Shown: positions 37,575-47,155 of the stretch, piece by piece | How positions within the stretch are numbered: the first letter of the stretch is position 1 | Layout of the letters: every line of letters starts with the position of its first letter | Source of the DNA: Virgibacillus sp. NKC19-16 | GTDB lineage: Bacteria; Bacillota; Bacilli; Bacillales; Amphibacillaceae | DNA length: 64,000 nucleotides | Direction: 5' to 3' | Assembly: GCF_021560035.1 (NCBI RefSeq) | Contig: NZ_CP074373.1 | Span: 2,848,001-2,912,000 of the forward strand | Made by a program: the position numbers and the translations under genes | Notes under the pieces: model-generated | Told to the model about the DNA's origin: nothing | Seen by the model: the letters and a program-made list of their open reading frames with translations, nothing else | Database searches by the model: none

Positions 37575-37607
37575 AAAAGAGCACAATTCTCACTTCAGAA
37601 TTGCGCC
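37575..37607 (-). terminator. Terminator of the MFS transporter gene
   Basis: GCGCAATTCT and AGAATTGTGC form the stem on the minus strand, followed by TCTTTTTAATTT. Confidence 0.75.
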
Positions 37608-37644
37608 CCTTAGTTTAAGATTATCTTCCATATCAGTAAATATT

Positions 37645-39054
37645 TTAACTTTCCGTTGAACGATCTCTCGGTTTTACTTCTTCTTTGAGTTTAAACGAAA
37701 GTATGAATCCAAGGATTGCTGTGATTGCCGCTACGATAAAGGAAACATTCACACCATGAATAATACCATTCACTGTGTCGTCTTGTATGGCAGTTGTCGT
37801 CATGATGGTGACAAGAACCGCAGTACCGATCGACCCGGAGACTTGGCGGAATGTGTTATTAACCGCAGTCCCATGTGGTATAAGATGGTCAGGCAACTGA
37901 TTCAAGGCCAGGGTTGTCATTGGCATCATCACCATTGCAATTGAAATCATTCGAATACCATTCATGCTTGCTAGATATGCGAAGCTTGTATCCGCAGATA
38001 AATCCGTGAACGCGAAAGTGGTCAGTGATAATAGTAAAAGACCACCGCGAGCAAGCCACTTTCCTCCAAATCTATCAAAGAGATATCCGGTAATCGGATT
38101 TGAAAATCCCATAATAATAGCTCCAGGTAACAACACAAGACCGGATGTGAGTGCCGAGAACCCAACCATATTCTGCATGTATAATGGCAAAATAACATTT
38201 GTTCCAATCATTGCAGCGAAGACAACCATCCCAAGAGCAGTCGCTAGCGTAAATGTGCCATGTTTAAACACCCTGAATTCGAGGAGCGGCTCTTTCAATT
38301 TCAATTGTCTTGTAATGAACCAATAGAGAGAAATTGCCCCGAAAACAATAGATAAGATTACCTGATAGCTGAGCCATCCAGCGTCTCCAGCGACACTGAA
38401 ACCGTACAGGAGCCCACCGAACCCAATGGTTGAGAGGATAACAGATAATATATCCAATCTCGGATTCTTCTGTTCCGTCACATTTTTGAGTAAGAAGTAA
38501 GCCGCTATAATGTCTATAATCGCAATGGGCAGTACAACATAAAAAACACTGCGCCATGGGAATTGATCAACAAGAAAGCCTGCTAGACTCGGACCAATTG
38601 CCGGTGCAAATGCGATGACAAGCCCGAACAATCCCATCGCCGAACCTCTTCTGTGTACGGGAAAGGTAAGGAACAAGATTGTCTGCATAAGCGGCATCAT
38701 TATACCAGCTCCTGCCGCTTGAAAAACGCGTCCAGCCATTAAGAATGAGAAATTTGGTGAAATAGCTGCAATAAAAGTTCCTATAGTAAACAATCCCATA
38801 GCAGTCAGAAACAGCTTACGTGTTGAAAATTTATCTATTAAAAAAGCTGTTACTGGAATCATAATACCGTTTACCAGCATGAAAACAGACTGCAACCATT
38901 GCGCTGTACTCTCACTTAAATTTAGGTCTTCCATGATAGGCGGAAGCGCAGTCCCAAGAAGTGTCTGATTCAAAATAGTAATAAAAGCACCTGATAATAA
39001 TATCGCGAAAAGCGGTATTTGTTTTTTCCAATTAAACGTTTTTGTATTTTCCAT
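37645..39054 (-). CDS. MFS drug exporter, DHA2 (EmrB/LmrB) type
   Basis: About 469 residues with fourteen membrane segments. Typical motifs: LNQTLLGTALPPIMEDL at the first segment, GRVFQAAGAGIMMPL (motif A region) and FAPAIGPSLAGFLVD (motif C). Drug/H+ antiporter. Start at MENTKTFNWKKQ (AAGGTGG before); an ATG 36 bases earlier has no site. Confidence 0.88.
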   Translation of the reverse strand: MENTKTFNWKKQIPLFAILLSGAFITILNQTLLGTALPPIMEDLNLSESTAQWLQSVFMLVNGIMIPVTAFLIDKFSTRKLFLTAMGLFTIGTFIAAISPNFSFLMAGRVFQAAGAGIMMPLMQTILFLTFPVHRRGSAMGLFGLVIAFAPAIGPSLAGFLVDQFPWRSVFYVVLPIAIIDIIAAYFLLKNVTEQKNPRLDILSVILSTIGFGGLLYGFSVAGDAGWLSYQVILSIVFGAISLYWFITRQLKLKEPLLEFRVFKHGTFTLATALGMVVFAAMIGTNVILPLYMQNMVGFSALTSGLVLLPGAIIMGFSNPITGYLFDRFGGKWLARGGLLLLSLTTFAFTDLSADTSFAYLASMNGIRMISIAMVMMPMTTLALNQLPDHLIPHGTAVNNTFRQVSGSIGTAVLVTIMTTTAIQDDTVNGIIHGVNVSFIVAAITAILGFILSFKLKEEVKPRDRSTES

Positions 39055-39309
39055 TATATACCACCTTTTCTTGCAATAAAAACTAATCATAGATTAAATC
39101 ACATTTTCCCAATATATCATATCAAAAACATAAAAGGCAATTTTAAAGTTTCAGTAGGATTGTATTTTGTAGTTGATTTTAGGGATGAAGAAAATAGCAG
39201 AGGAAATTATACTCCATAGAAGTTGTTTAAAACGCTATATGTAAAGCAGCTCATCAGTTTTAACGGGATTTCCGTTCTTACTCAAACAGAACGCCTTAAT
39301 GGAATAACA

Positions 39310-39400
39310 TTAGAAAACTTGGTTGTCACCAAGCCTTTAGGTAACAACCAAAGTCCGCACTTATGTAGCATAGGAAAGTTTATACTTTCCTATCTGCCAA
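39310..39400. repeat. Dispersed 90-bp repeat, copy 1
   Basis: TTAGAAAACTTGGTTGTC ... CTTATGTAGCATAGGAAAGTT ... CTGCCAA. The same order of segments is at 44450-44538. Two internal hairpins: one from TTGGTTGT/ACAACCAA, another from the GGAAAGTTTATACTTTCC palindrome. It lies between genes and has no reading frame of its own. Confidence 0.75.
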
Positions 39401-39476
39401 GTAAAAAATGATCAAATTATTTACAGGTATTTATTCCAAATAAGCGTCCCATTGTTTTAAAAATTTCCATCATTTG

Positions 39477-39701
39477 CTATATTGTTTTCTGATATTTATC
39501 ACGTTGTATAGCAAATAACAGCCAAATGACAAGTAATATTGTGGATACATAGCTGATATCCTTTTCAATTGGATGCCCAAGTGCCAAACCAACTATATCT
39601 TTGCTTAGAAAGGTTAAAATAGATAGGGCAACCACAGCAAAAATGGAGTGAATGATTAATTTAGTAAACCTAACTTCTGAAATTTTTGGGAAGTTTAACA
39701 T
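39477..39701 (-). CDS. Small two-span membrane protein, 74 aa
   Basis: Two hydrophobic segments (about 14-36 and 48-64) with a short loop, basic end RDKYQKTI. AAGGAG lies before the ATG. Function unknown; a DUF2178-like character is possible. Confidence 0.55.
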   Translation of the reverse strand: MLNFPKISEVRFTKLIIHSIFAVVALSILTFLSKDIVGLALGHPIEKDISYVSTILLVIWLLFAIQRDKYQKTI

Positions 39702-39842
39702 ATAAACAACTCCTTAATTCGGTGAAAATTACGCACCACCGACCAAAATGGACCGATTGTTGAGCAGCAAGACTGTATTTTTTAATCATCTTACTTCACA
39801 CTTGCACTTTAACACATTAGAGCAGCGGGGGACAGTCCCCGC

Positions 39843-42800
39843 TCACACCACAAATTGGGTCCGACTTGAACCCTCTTTTGTTTTCCTCACCTCAAGCACT
39901 GCCGGAAAAATCGTTTTTAACTCTTGTACATGGGAAATAACGCCAATCATCCGGCCTGATTTTTGCAGGTCAACCAGTGCATCGATTGCTTTATTCAGCG
40001 ATTCCTCATCTAATGTACCGAAACCTTCATCAATGAACATGGTTTCAATTGAAATATTTCCTTGAAAACTTTGAATCACATCGGACATGCCGAGTGCTAA
40101 ACATAGGGAGGCATTAAACTTTTCCCCGCCTGACAATGTCTTGACATCCCTCGTTTGCCCGGTATAGGCATCATAAACATCAAGTGTGAGTCCGCTTTGC
40201 CTTCCGTGGGATTCCTGGCGATCACTTCGCATCAGGAAAAATTGGCCATTGGACAGGCGCTTCATGCGCTGGTTTGCAGCGTCAATGATTTGCTCTAAGT
40301 ATTCGATTTGCAGATACCGCTCGAATGAGACTTTTTGCATGTTCTGACCTCTGATGACGTCATATAAATCCGTAATAGTGCTCAAGTTCTTTTCCGTTTC
40401 GCGAACGCGCACGTTTGCATCCATGATACTTGTCTTCAGCGACGCTGCTTCTTGATGATATTCCTTGGATTGATTCCATTTTTTAAACGCTGCTTCATAA
40501 GCTTGTTTTAACTCACTCAATCGTTCTTGCAAGACACGTAAATCCACATGTTGCTTGTCTTTTAGTGCGTCTTTTAATTCAGCTACTTGTTCCTGTAATG
40601 TTGATCGATTTTGGTTAAAAAGCTCAATATCATTTTTCAAATGCTGTGAGTCTCGTTCAGGCATCTTCGCTTGCTGATACGCTTGTTCCTCGTCAAAAGC
40701 AGCCTGCGTAAGTGCGTCGATAAACTGCTGATCGCACTTTTGTCGCTTCGTTTTCGCCTCTTCTACTTGCTTATTCGCATTGGTGAGATTGCTGGTAGCT
40801 TTTGTTTGTTCGTCTCTCGCTTGCTGCAGCTTTGTCTGCGCGTCCTGCCAAGACTTTTCCAGCTGGTTTTTAACGCTTTCCGTTTCCTTTATCTTCTGTT
40901 CTAATACAGATAACGCCCTTACTTCCTCAGGGATGCGCTGTATTCTTTCCTGGTAAACGGCGAGATCCGTTTCATAATCTGTTTTGGCTTGCTGATGTGC
41001 TTTTTCAGCCTCTTTTTCTTTTGCTTCCAGCTGCTTGTAAGCTTCATTTGTCTGTTCATATTCTTCCTTATATTTAGCAAGCTTTTCCCTTATGGTCTGA
41101 AGCTCATTTACTTCTGCTTTTAGTTTTTTTCCTTCATCAACGATTTGGTCTTTAGCTGTTGATACCGCGTCAACCTGTACCGAATAGGATGCAACTGCAC
41201 GCTCTTTTTCCTTCAATTGTGCTGTAATGGATTCCAGATTAGCAGCTGCAGTTCGGTAAAGCTTGTCCTTCTCATCCAACTCCTGCTTTGCAGAATCGAG
41301 TTGCTCTTTTGTGATCATTTCGGATTCACTTGTAGCTTTCCTAGGATGATCGTGACTCCCACAAACCGGGCAAGCCTCCCCGTCATGCAGGTGGCTGGCT
41401 AAAACATGCGCCTGATCATTAAGCCACGTTTTCTCTAATGTGGTATAGGTTTCTTTTTGTTTTTCAAAAACTTCCTTCCTGTGGGTTTCTTCCTTCTTGT
41501 GTTCAGCTTGTTTTTCGCTTAAATCTAGGAAATCGATCAACACTTTTGCTTGTTCCCGCATGTCTATTAATTTTTGCTGTTTGTCCGGCAGTTGGCTAAC
41601 TTGTTGATCCATTACCTTGATCTGCTCATTATAATTTTCCGTTTTAGCCTTTTTATCTTTGATTTCTGCCTGGAGCTTTTGCAGCTGATTGAAGGCGTGC
41701 TTTTCTTTGTTCTTCAGCTCCTGTACCTGTTGTTTTTTTACATCGATTTCTTTGACGATTGGTAAAAATTCTTGAAAACGATCGAGTTGTCTGCGGATGT
41801 CTTCCCTTTCCGTCTGTTTCGCTTCCTCCTGCTGATAGATGATCTGGACCTTTTCAACGCTATCGTCAGCTAATTTCTTTGCGTTTTCAGCATCATGTAG
41901 AATCTTTGTCTTGTTCTTTTCTTCCGCTCGCCATTCTTGCCTTTGATTTTCATATGGCACAATTTTGCTTGCACGTTCGGCATCTTCAAGCTGTTTTTGC
42001 TTTTTTTCATATAAGGGGACTTGACTTTTTAGTTCCTTCAACCGGCCCTCTTTTCGACTCAACTCTTCAAAACGCTCATTTAGTGCTTGCGCCTGGTGGA
42101 ACTCGGTCTGCTTTTTATCATGCGCTTTGTATGCTTCTTCATATTTTTTCTGATCCATGCTTATTTGCTGGGCGTAAAAGCTGAGCTCCGCATCCAATCC
42201 GTCGATAATCTGATGTTCATTATAGTGCTCCTCGGATAACACTTGGAAAATAAGAGATTCTTCGCGCATTGGAAGGCTCGCGCGAATATGTTCGATATAA
42301 TTATCCCGCGTTTGTTTGGCTTGATTAAACGCATCTTCTATCGCCTTTTTCTTCGTCCGCAATCGCTCACTGATTTGTTGGTACGGTTCAGTTTTAAAAA
42401 GCCGGCGCAAAATTTCCTCCTTATTTTCCGTTTGGGAGGTTAACAGTTTTCGAAATTCACCCTGTGGCAGCATGACGATCTGCTTAAATTGATCTTGCGT
42501 TAAGCCCATTAAAACTTCTATCTTTTTATCAATCTCGGAAACAATTTGCCGGTCCACACAAGGGACTTCACTTCCATCTACTATTTCAAAAAACGCATAG
42601 CGCTCCCCGGTTTTCGACTTATTTCCTTTTTTCACATGCCCCAATTGCCGGAGCACACGATAGGTACACCCCTTTAATTCAAATAGAAGTTCAACCGACG
42701 TATGTGTATCATCATTTGCAAAATCACTTCGGAGCATCATACTATTTTCCCGGTCTTGCCCACTAGCCGACCCATACAAGGCAAAACAAATCCCATCAAA

Positions 42801-42932
42801 AATCGTCGTCTTTCCAGCTCCCGTATTCCCGGCAATTACAAACAGACGATTACCCTCTAAATCATTAAAATCAATGACTTCTGTATTTTTATAAGGTCCA
42901 AATGCCGTCAATGTTAATTTGAGTGGTTTCAA
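39843..42932 (-). CDS. sbcC: SbcC exonuclease subunit (SMC-like ATPase)
   Basis: 1029 residues. Walker A FVIAGNTGAGKTTIFDGI near the N-terminus, a long coiled coil on both sides of the zinc hook CPVCGSHDH (about residue 505), the signature LSGGEKFNASL and Walker B MFIDEGFGTLDEESL. It works with SbcD to cut hairpins and ends of DNA. Start is a TTG at 42932 with AAGGAGG at proper distance. It overlaps nothing and follows sbcD by 27 bases. Confidence 0.95.
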   Translation of the reverse strand: MKPLKLTLTAFGPYKNTEVIDFNDLEGNRLFVIAGNTGAGKTTIFDGICFALYGSASGQDRENSMMLRSDFANDDTHTSVELLFELKGCTYRVLRQLGHVKKGNKSKTGERYAFFEIVDGSEVPCVDRQIVSEIDKKIEVLMGLTQDQFKQIVMLPQGEFRKLLTSQTENKEEILRRLFKTEPYQQISERLRTKKKAIEDAFNQAKQTRDNYIEHIRASLPMREESLIFQVLSEEHYNEHQIIDGLDAELSFYAQQISMDQKKYEEAYKAHDKKQTEFHQAQALNERFEELSRKEGRLKELKSQVPLYEKKQKQLEDAERASKIVPYENQRQEWRAEEKNKTKILHDAENAKKLADDSVEKVQIIYQQEEAKQTEREDIRRQLDRFQEFLPIVKEIDVKKQQVQELKNKEKHAFNQLQKLQAEIKDKKAKTENYNEQIKVMDQQVSQLPDKQQKLIDMREQAKVLIDFLDLSEKQAEHKKEETHRKEVFEKQKETYTTLEKTWLNDQAHVLASHLHDGEACPVCGSHDHPRKATSESEMITKEQLDSAKQELDEKDKLYRTAAANLESITAQLKEKERAVASYSVQVDAVSTAKDQIVDEGKKLKAEVNELQTIREKLAKYKEEYEQTNEAYKQLEAKEKEAEKAHQQAKTDYETDLAVYQERIQRIPEEVRALSVLEQKIKETESVKNQLEKSWQDAQTKLQQARDEQTKATSNLTNANKQVEEAKTKRQKCDQQFIDALTQAAFDEEQAYQQAKMPERDSQHLKNDIELFNQNRSTLQEQVAELKDALKDKQHVDLRVLQERLSELKQAYEAAFKKWNQSKEYHQEAASLKTSIMDANVRVRETEKNLSTITDLYDVIRGQNMQKVSFERYLQIEYLEQIIDAANQRMKRLSNGQFFLMRSDRQESHGRQSGLTLDVYDAYTGQTRDVKTLSGGEKFNASLCLALGMSDVIQSFQGNISIETMFIDEGFGTLDEESLNKAIDALVDLQKSGRMIGVISHVQELKTIFPAVLEVRKTKEGSSRTQFVV

Positions 42933-42959
42933 TGTGCTTCTCCTCCTTCCCTAGAGCGT

Positions 42960-44144
42960 CTAGTTCGTGACATAGTCTTTCTGTTTTTCCGTTTCATTAT
43001 TTTCTTTTAAAAGATCATCCAGCACTTCTTTGAAAATGACTTCCGTTTCTTCTGTTGCTTCCTGACCTTTCACCTCTTTGTAAAATGCCTGAAAAAGCTC
43101 CAGATCGTTCATTTGGGTACGTTCGACTGATCTCTCGCCATCTTCAGACGAAGGAGCGTGAAAGTAATTTTTACGCTCCACATGCATCGCATTCGGATAG
43201 ACCGACCTGATTTTTTCCATCGGTGAAAGGACTGCTGTTTCATCTGTTAACCGAACAAACACATAATCTTCACTCACCGAATGTGTCATTATTTCCTCGA
43301 GAGATGCCTCCACTGTGCGCATATCCCTGCTTGGGGTCAGATGACGTTTTTGGATCGTAACATCCCCATGTTCATCCATCTCCACGACATGATATCCTTT
43401 TTTATGATGCTCTTCTGATATCGAAAATTTTAAAATGGATCCAGCATAACGAGTCGCCTCATCAGACACGTAATGCGCCTGATGCAAATGGCCAAGTGCC
43501 GTATAATGAAAGGATGAAAAATGGCGCGCGTCCACATATTCCGATCCGCCAATGGAGAGCGGCCGTTCCGATTCACTAGTATTTTCCTCTTCTTCGCCAT
43601 ATGGCGTAACAAAGGCATGTCCGACAAAAACATGACGGGCTTTTTCGTCCATATTCGCTGTAATATGTTCAACTATCTTTTCCGATGCATCATTATGCGT
43701 GCGGATCGTATCATCATCTAAAATATTTCTGACGGTACTCGGATCACAATACGGGACGAGATGAAAATGAACTTCCCCATGCGCGTCGTTTAAAATGATC
43801 GGCTGCATACCGCTTGTGAAATTCCCCACAATATGAAAGCCATTGTTTTGCATAATGCCACTTCCAAAATTTAACCTGCTCGGGCTATCATGATTGCCCG
43901 CAACAGCAAGAACTGGCGTTTTCAATTTCAACACAATCGTCTCAAGCACCTCATCCAAAAGATGAACAGCCTCAGTAGGCGGCACCGCCCGATCATATAA
44001 ATCACCAGCAATAATAACAGCATCCGGCTTTTCCGCTTCCACAGCCTGAATAAACTGCCGCAGTATGTAATCCTGATCCTCCGTCATATAAACACCCTGA
44101 ACAAGTTTCCCCAAATGCCAATCCGCCGTATGAAAAAATTTCAT
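42960..44144 (-). CDS. sbcD: SbcD exonuclease subunit (Mre11-like)
   Basis: 394 residues. Calcineurin-like phosphoesterase motifs: FHTADWHLGK, AGDLYDRAVPP, VAGNHDSPSRL and GHLHQAH. The nuclease partner of SbcC. Ribosome site GAAAGGGGAG. It is first in the two-gene operon, with a GGAAGC-family repeat upstream at 44166. Confidence 0.95.
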   Translation of the reverse strand: MKFFHTADWHLGKLVQGVYMTEDQDYILRQFIQAVEAEKPDAVIIAGDLYDRAVPPTEAVHLLDEVLETIVLKLKTPVLAVAGNHDSPSRLNFGSGIMQNNGFHIVGNFTSGMQPIILNDAHGEVHFHLVPYCDPSTVRNILDDDTIRTHNDASEKIVEHITANMDEKARHVFVGHAFVTPYGEEEENTSESERPLSIGGSEYVDARHFSSFHYTALGHLHQAHYVSDEATRYAGSILKFSISEEHHKKGYHVVEMDEHGDVTIQKRHLTPSRDMRTVEASLEEIMTHSVSEDYVFVRLTDETAVLSPMEKIRSVYPNAMHVERKNYFHAPSSEDGERSVERTQMNDLELFQAFYKEVKGQEATEETEVIFKEVLDDLLKENNETEKQKDYVTN

Positions 44145-44165
44145 TATATATCTCTCCCCTTTCTA

Positions 44166-44194
44166 GGAAGCATAGGGACGGTTCTTTTGCTTCC
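44166..44194. repeat. Intergenic palindrome, GGAAGC family copy
   Basis: GGAAGCATAGGGACGG followed by a TTGCTTCC arm. A second, partial copy (CCGTCCCCATGCCTCCC) lies at about 44336-44352. The gap 44145-44574 holds these and the 90-bp repeat but no gene. Confidence 0.6.
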
Positions 44195-44449
44195 TCGTAG
44201 TTTGTTATTCAGTTTCACAGATAACGAGATTTCAAAATACACTTTCCCCCATTGTACCACGCCTCACCCACGAATTTGCATAAATCAAATCAAAATAGCA
44301 TTCGACAAAATTCGGGTGAACAGGCACTGTTTGACCGTCCCCATGCCTCCCACTTTCCGCAACAAAATTACTTATTTCTTCCACATTTATCACAAATTCT
44401 TCCCAATCTCTTTCTTTATTATAAAGGTGAGCGGGGTATCAAGGGAAGT

Positions 44450-44538
44450 TAGAAAACTTGGCTTTGTCAAGCTTTTAGGGCAAAGCCAAAGCCTGAGCTT
44501 ATGCAGATAAGGGATTTTTAAACTTTCTTGTCTGCCAA
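44450..44538. repeat. Dispersed 90-bp repeat, copy 2
   Basis: TTAGAAAACTTGGCTTTGTC ... GCTTATGCAGATAAGG ... TTGTCTGCCAA. Same segment order as 39310-39400, about 65-70 percent alike by eye. It stops just before the gene at 44575, so the first codons of an ATG at 44545 would lie at its edge. Confidence 0.75.
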
Positions 44539-44574
44539 AAAAGAATGCTAACAATGACAAAAAAAGGAAAGACG

Positions 44575-45174
44575 GTGAATACATTGGAATTGTTAAGTAT
44601 CAATGGATTATGTCAAATCGTTGGTGTCACAGAAAAAACGGCAGCAGATTGGACCAATGATTTTAACAACTACATCCCGAAAACATCCCAGTGGGGGACA
44701 ACATATTATCCCCCTGAAGCAATTGAGACTTTAAAATTCATTAAAGCATGTAAAAATAAAAACTATCAGACGCCGCAAATTAAGAATATGCTAGCGAATA
44801 ATATTTCTCCTATCACAATGGAAAGGACGATAGAAGATGTGCAACAGTCATTAGAAGAAGGAAATTACAAAGAAAATATTTTGACAGTGATGCAAACAAT
44901 CGGAAAGACCGTTTCAAATGTCGCAGATCAGGAAAAATCGTTAAAAGCCTTACAAGAACAGAACGATGAGCAAAACAAACGAATCAAAAACATGGAAAAA
45001 CAGGCCAAAGAAATAAATGATTTAAAACAAGAAATCAAAAATTTAAAGCAAAAACATATACCAGCAAAAGAATATGAAGCAAAAAAGAAATCTTTCGCAA
45101 AGCTTTTTGAACAACAAAAGGAGGATCACATATGTTTCAGCCAGATAGTAAAAAAGCTAAACCAGGAGATGTAG
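44575..45174 (+). CDS. MerR/RacA-like DNA-binding protein with coiled coil
   Basis: About 199 residues from a GTG at 44575 (VNTLELLSINGLCQIVG), preceded by AAAGGAAAG; an ATG at 44545 is inside the repeat edge and lacks a site. N-terminal helix-turn-helix of MerR type (VGVTEKTAADWTND...YYPPEAIETLKFIK), then about 90 residues of coiled coil (QEQNDEQNKRIKNMEKQAKEI) and a basic end. The layout is that of RacA-like or plasmid DUF3967-type proteins. Its last 43 bases overlap the next gene. Confidence 0.65.
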   Translation: MNTLELLSINGLCQIVGVTEKTAADWTNDFNNYIPKTSQWGTTYYPPEAIETLKFIKACKNKNYQTPQIKNMLANNISPITMERTIEDVQQSLEEGNYKENILTVMQTIGKTVSNVADQEKSLKALQEQNDEQNKRIKNMEKQAKEINDLKQEIKNLKQKHIPAKEYEAKKKSFAKLFEQQKEDHICFSQIVKKLNQEM

Positions 45175-45350
45175 TAGAGTTTAAAAGAGAAGATTTGCTT
45201 TTAACTGGAAAGACATTACCATCAAAAAGTAAAAATAGTATTATCGTTGAAATATCATCTGAAAGTGATTTGGAAGCTGTTAATCGCGGTCATCCTAACA
45301 CGGTAGTTGCCCATGAAAAATATAGGGTTATTAATAAAGGAAAAAATTAA
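45132..45350 (+). CDS. DUF2187 (YkvS/YdbO-like) KOW-type protein
   Basis: 72 residues with a KOW-like SH3 barrel (AKPGDVVEFKREDLLLTGKTL ... RGHPNTVVAHEKYRVI). ATG at 45132 after AAAAGGAGG; it lies within the 3' end of the upstream gene in another frame. Followed by a strong terminator. Family of unknown function. Confidence 0.75.
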   Translation: MFQPDSKKAKPGDVVEFKREDLLLTGKTLPSKSKNSIIVEISSESDLEAVNRGHPNTVVAHEKYRVINKGKN

Positions 45351-45351
45351 T

Positions 45352-45385
45352 AAACCATGAGAGGATTAGCCTCTCATGGTTTTTG
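45352..45385 (+). terminator. Terminator before the CRISPR array
   Basis: AACCATGAGAGG pairs with CCTCTCATGGTT, followed by TTTTG. It isolates the array from transcription of the two upstream genes. Confidence 0.85.
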
Positions 45386-45458
45386 TTAAAAACGTTTTTT
45401 CATGCATCTATGTAGATTATTGCCTCCTTTTCTATTAAAGTCGAGTACAAAATGCATT

Positions 45459-45494
45459 ATCACAGTTCCATTAGCGCCATTTTCTTGTTATAGT
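45459..45494 (+). repeat. Highly decayed CRISPR repeat upstream of the array
   Basis: 36 bases that match the array repeat at 24 of 36 positions (ATCACAGTTCCATT ... GTTATAGT), separated from the first array repeat by 32 bases, about one spacer. Read by hand, so the count may be off by one or two. Confidence 0.55.
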
Positions 45495-45526
45495 TAAAAT
45501 ATAGCAGAAAGAGGATTTTACGTGTT

Positions 45527-46945
45527 GTCATAGCTCCATCAAAGTCATCGCTGTGTTATAATGTCTCAATCGCTTCAGGGTGATAATAGATGTCATAGCT
45601 CCATCAAAGCCATTGCTGTGTTATGATCCATTGACCCGTATTCAAGTTCATATGAAGGTCATAGCTCCATCAAAGCCATTGCTGTGTTATGATACAGACA
45701 GGGTTTTCTTTTGCTTAATTTGTGTCATAGCTCCATCAAAGCCATTGCTGTGTTATGATTAAAGTCCTTAACAAAATCGCGATGGTTGTGTCATAGCTCC
45801 ATCAAAGCCATTGCTGTGTTATGATTCGGTCGTCATAATCTCCTTCAAAGGAGAAGTCATAGCTCCATCAAAGCCATTGCTGTGTTATGATTGCGCAAAG
45901 TCGGGAACCATACCCTATTCGGTCATAGCTCCATCAAAGCCATTGCTGTGTTATGATTGTTCGGGTGGTAACAATTCGCCTGCTTCAGTCATAGCTCCAT
46001 CAAAGCCATTGCTGTGTTATGATAATGTATGATCAATGGATTTGAGTAGTTTGGTCATAGCTCCATCAAAGCCATTGCTGTGTTATGATCCACTGCATTT
46101 TCTTCATTTACATAAGCGCGTCATAGCTCCATCAAAGCCATTGCTGTGTTATGATTTAGATGTCTTTTTTCATCTTTCCATGCCTGTCATAGCTCCATCA
46201 AAGCCATTGCTGTGTTATGATGGTTAACGACATCATCTGATAAATATTCTTGTCATAGCTCCATCAAAGCCATTGCTGTGTTATGATTCCGATAGCTTTT
46301 CTATATCGATAACTTTTGTCATAGCTCCATCAAAGCCATTGCTGTGTTATGATTGAGGAATTGTATTTGAAGTTAGGGATTGTGTCATAGCTCCATCAAA
46401 GCCATTGCTGTGTTATGATAAGCACAAGGGAATTCGTCAAACGTTATGGGTCATAGCTCCATCAAAGCCATTGCTGTGTTATGATCATTTAGTAATAGAT
46501 AGTGGGTATCAAACAGTCATAGCTCCATCAAAGCCATTGCTGTGTTATGATCTTCGAAGAAGTTGAACCACTTTTCTTACTGTCATAGCTCCATCAAAGC
46601 CATTGCTGTGTTATGATTGAAAGGGCTGGTATACAAACTGATTTAAGTCATAGCTCCATCAAAGCCATTGCTGTGTTATGATTCGCCACCTCCGCCAGAA
46701 GGTTGTCCTTCCGTCATAGCTCCATCAAAGCCATTGCTGTGTTATGATTCCAGAGGAGGATACGGCAAAAAATTTCATGTCATAGCTCCATCAAAGCCAT
46801 TGCTGTGTTATGATCATCAATCTATGCTCATAATGTCCAAACCCGTCATAGCTCCATCAAAGCCATTGCTGTGTTATGATAGTCAGAAGTAGACAACCTT
46901 ATAGACACGGTCATAGCTCCATCAAAGCCATTGCTGTGTTATGAT
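45527..46945 (+). CRISPR. Type II-C CRISPR array, 22 repeats and 21 spacers
   Basis: 36-bp repeat beginning GTCATAGCTCCATCAAAG and ending CCATTGCTGTGTTATGAT, spacers of 29-30 bases, period 66. The first repeat (45527-45562) differs at three places; the other 21 look identical. The repeat is close to the one known from Geobacillus Cas9 systems, in the same orientation. Each repeat ends in TGTTATGAT, an extended -10 box, so every repeat can start a crRNA, as in Neisseria II-C systems. A terminator follows at 46959. The array runs head-on into cas2. Confidence 0.98.
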
Positions 46946-46958
46946 ACGTAGCCAATAG

Positions 46959-46995
46959 AGCCTGCTAAAACAATACTTTGCAGGCTTTATTGTAT
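46959..46995 (+). terminator. Terminator at the 3' end of the array
   Basis: AGCCTGC and GCAGGCT arms around a 14-base loop, followed by TTTATTGTATT. It supports + strand transcription of the array. The rest of 46996-47155 is AT-rich and is where an adaptation leader would lie. Confidence 0.7.
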
Positions 46996-47155
46996 TATTA
47001 TTCCGCTGAATAATTATTTTTCCCTGCAACACGTAATCCATATTTTAAAAAAATAACTCGCATTTGTCTCTTTTTAACTACAGTATGCCCTGTTTCTCTA
47101 TCTTTTATACCCCAAACCTTCTACTATCTCCATTTTTCCATACTTCTATACATAT

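Noticed and set aside
39223-39411. 62-residue frame over the 90-bp repeat
   Set aside because: It is the translation of the repeat; the second copy has no matching frame.
45580-46892. Several + strand frames through the array with a repeated VIAPSKPLLCYD pattern
   Set aside because: The 22-residue period is the translation of the 66-base CRISPR unit; no ribosome site and no conserved spacers.
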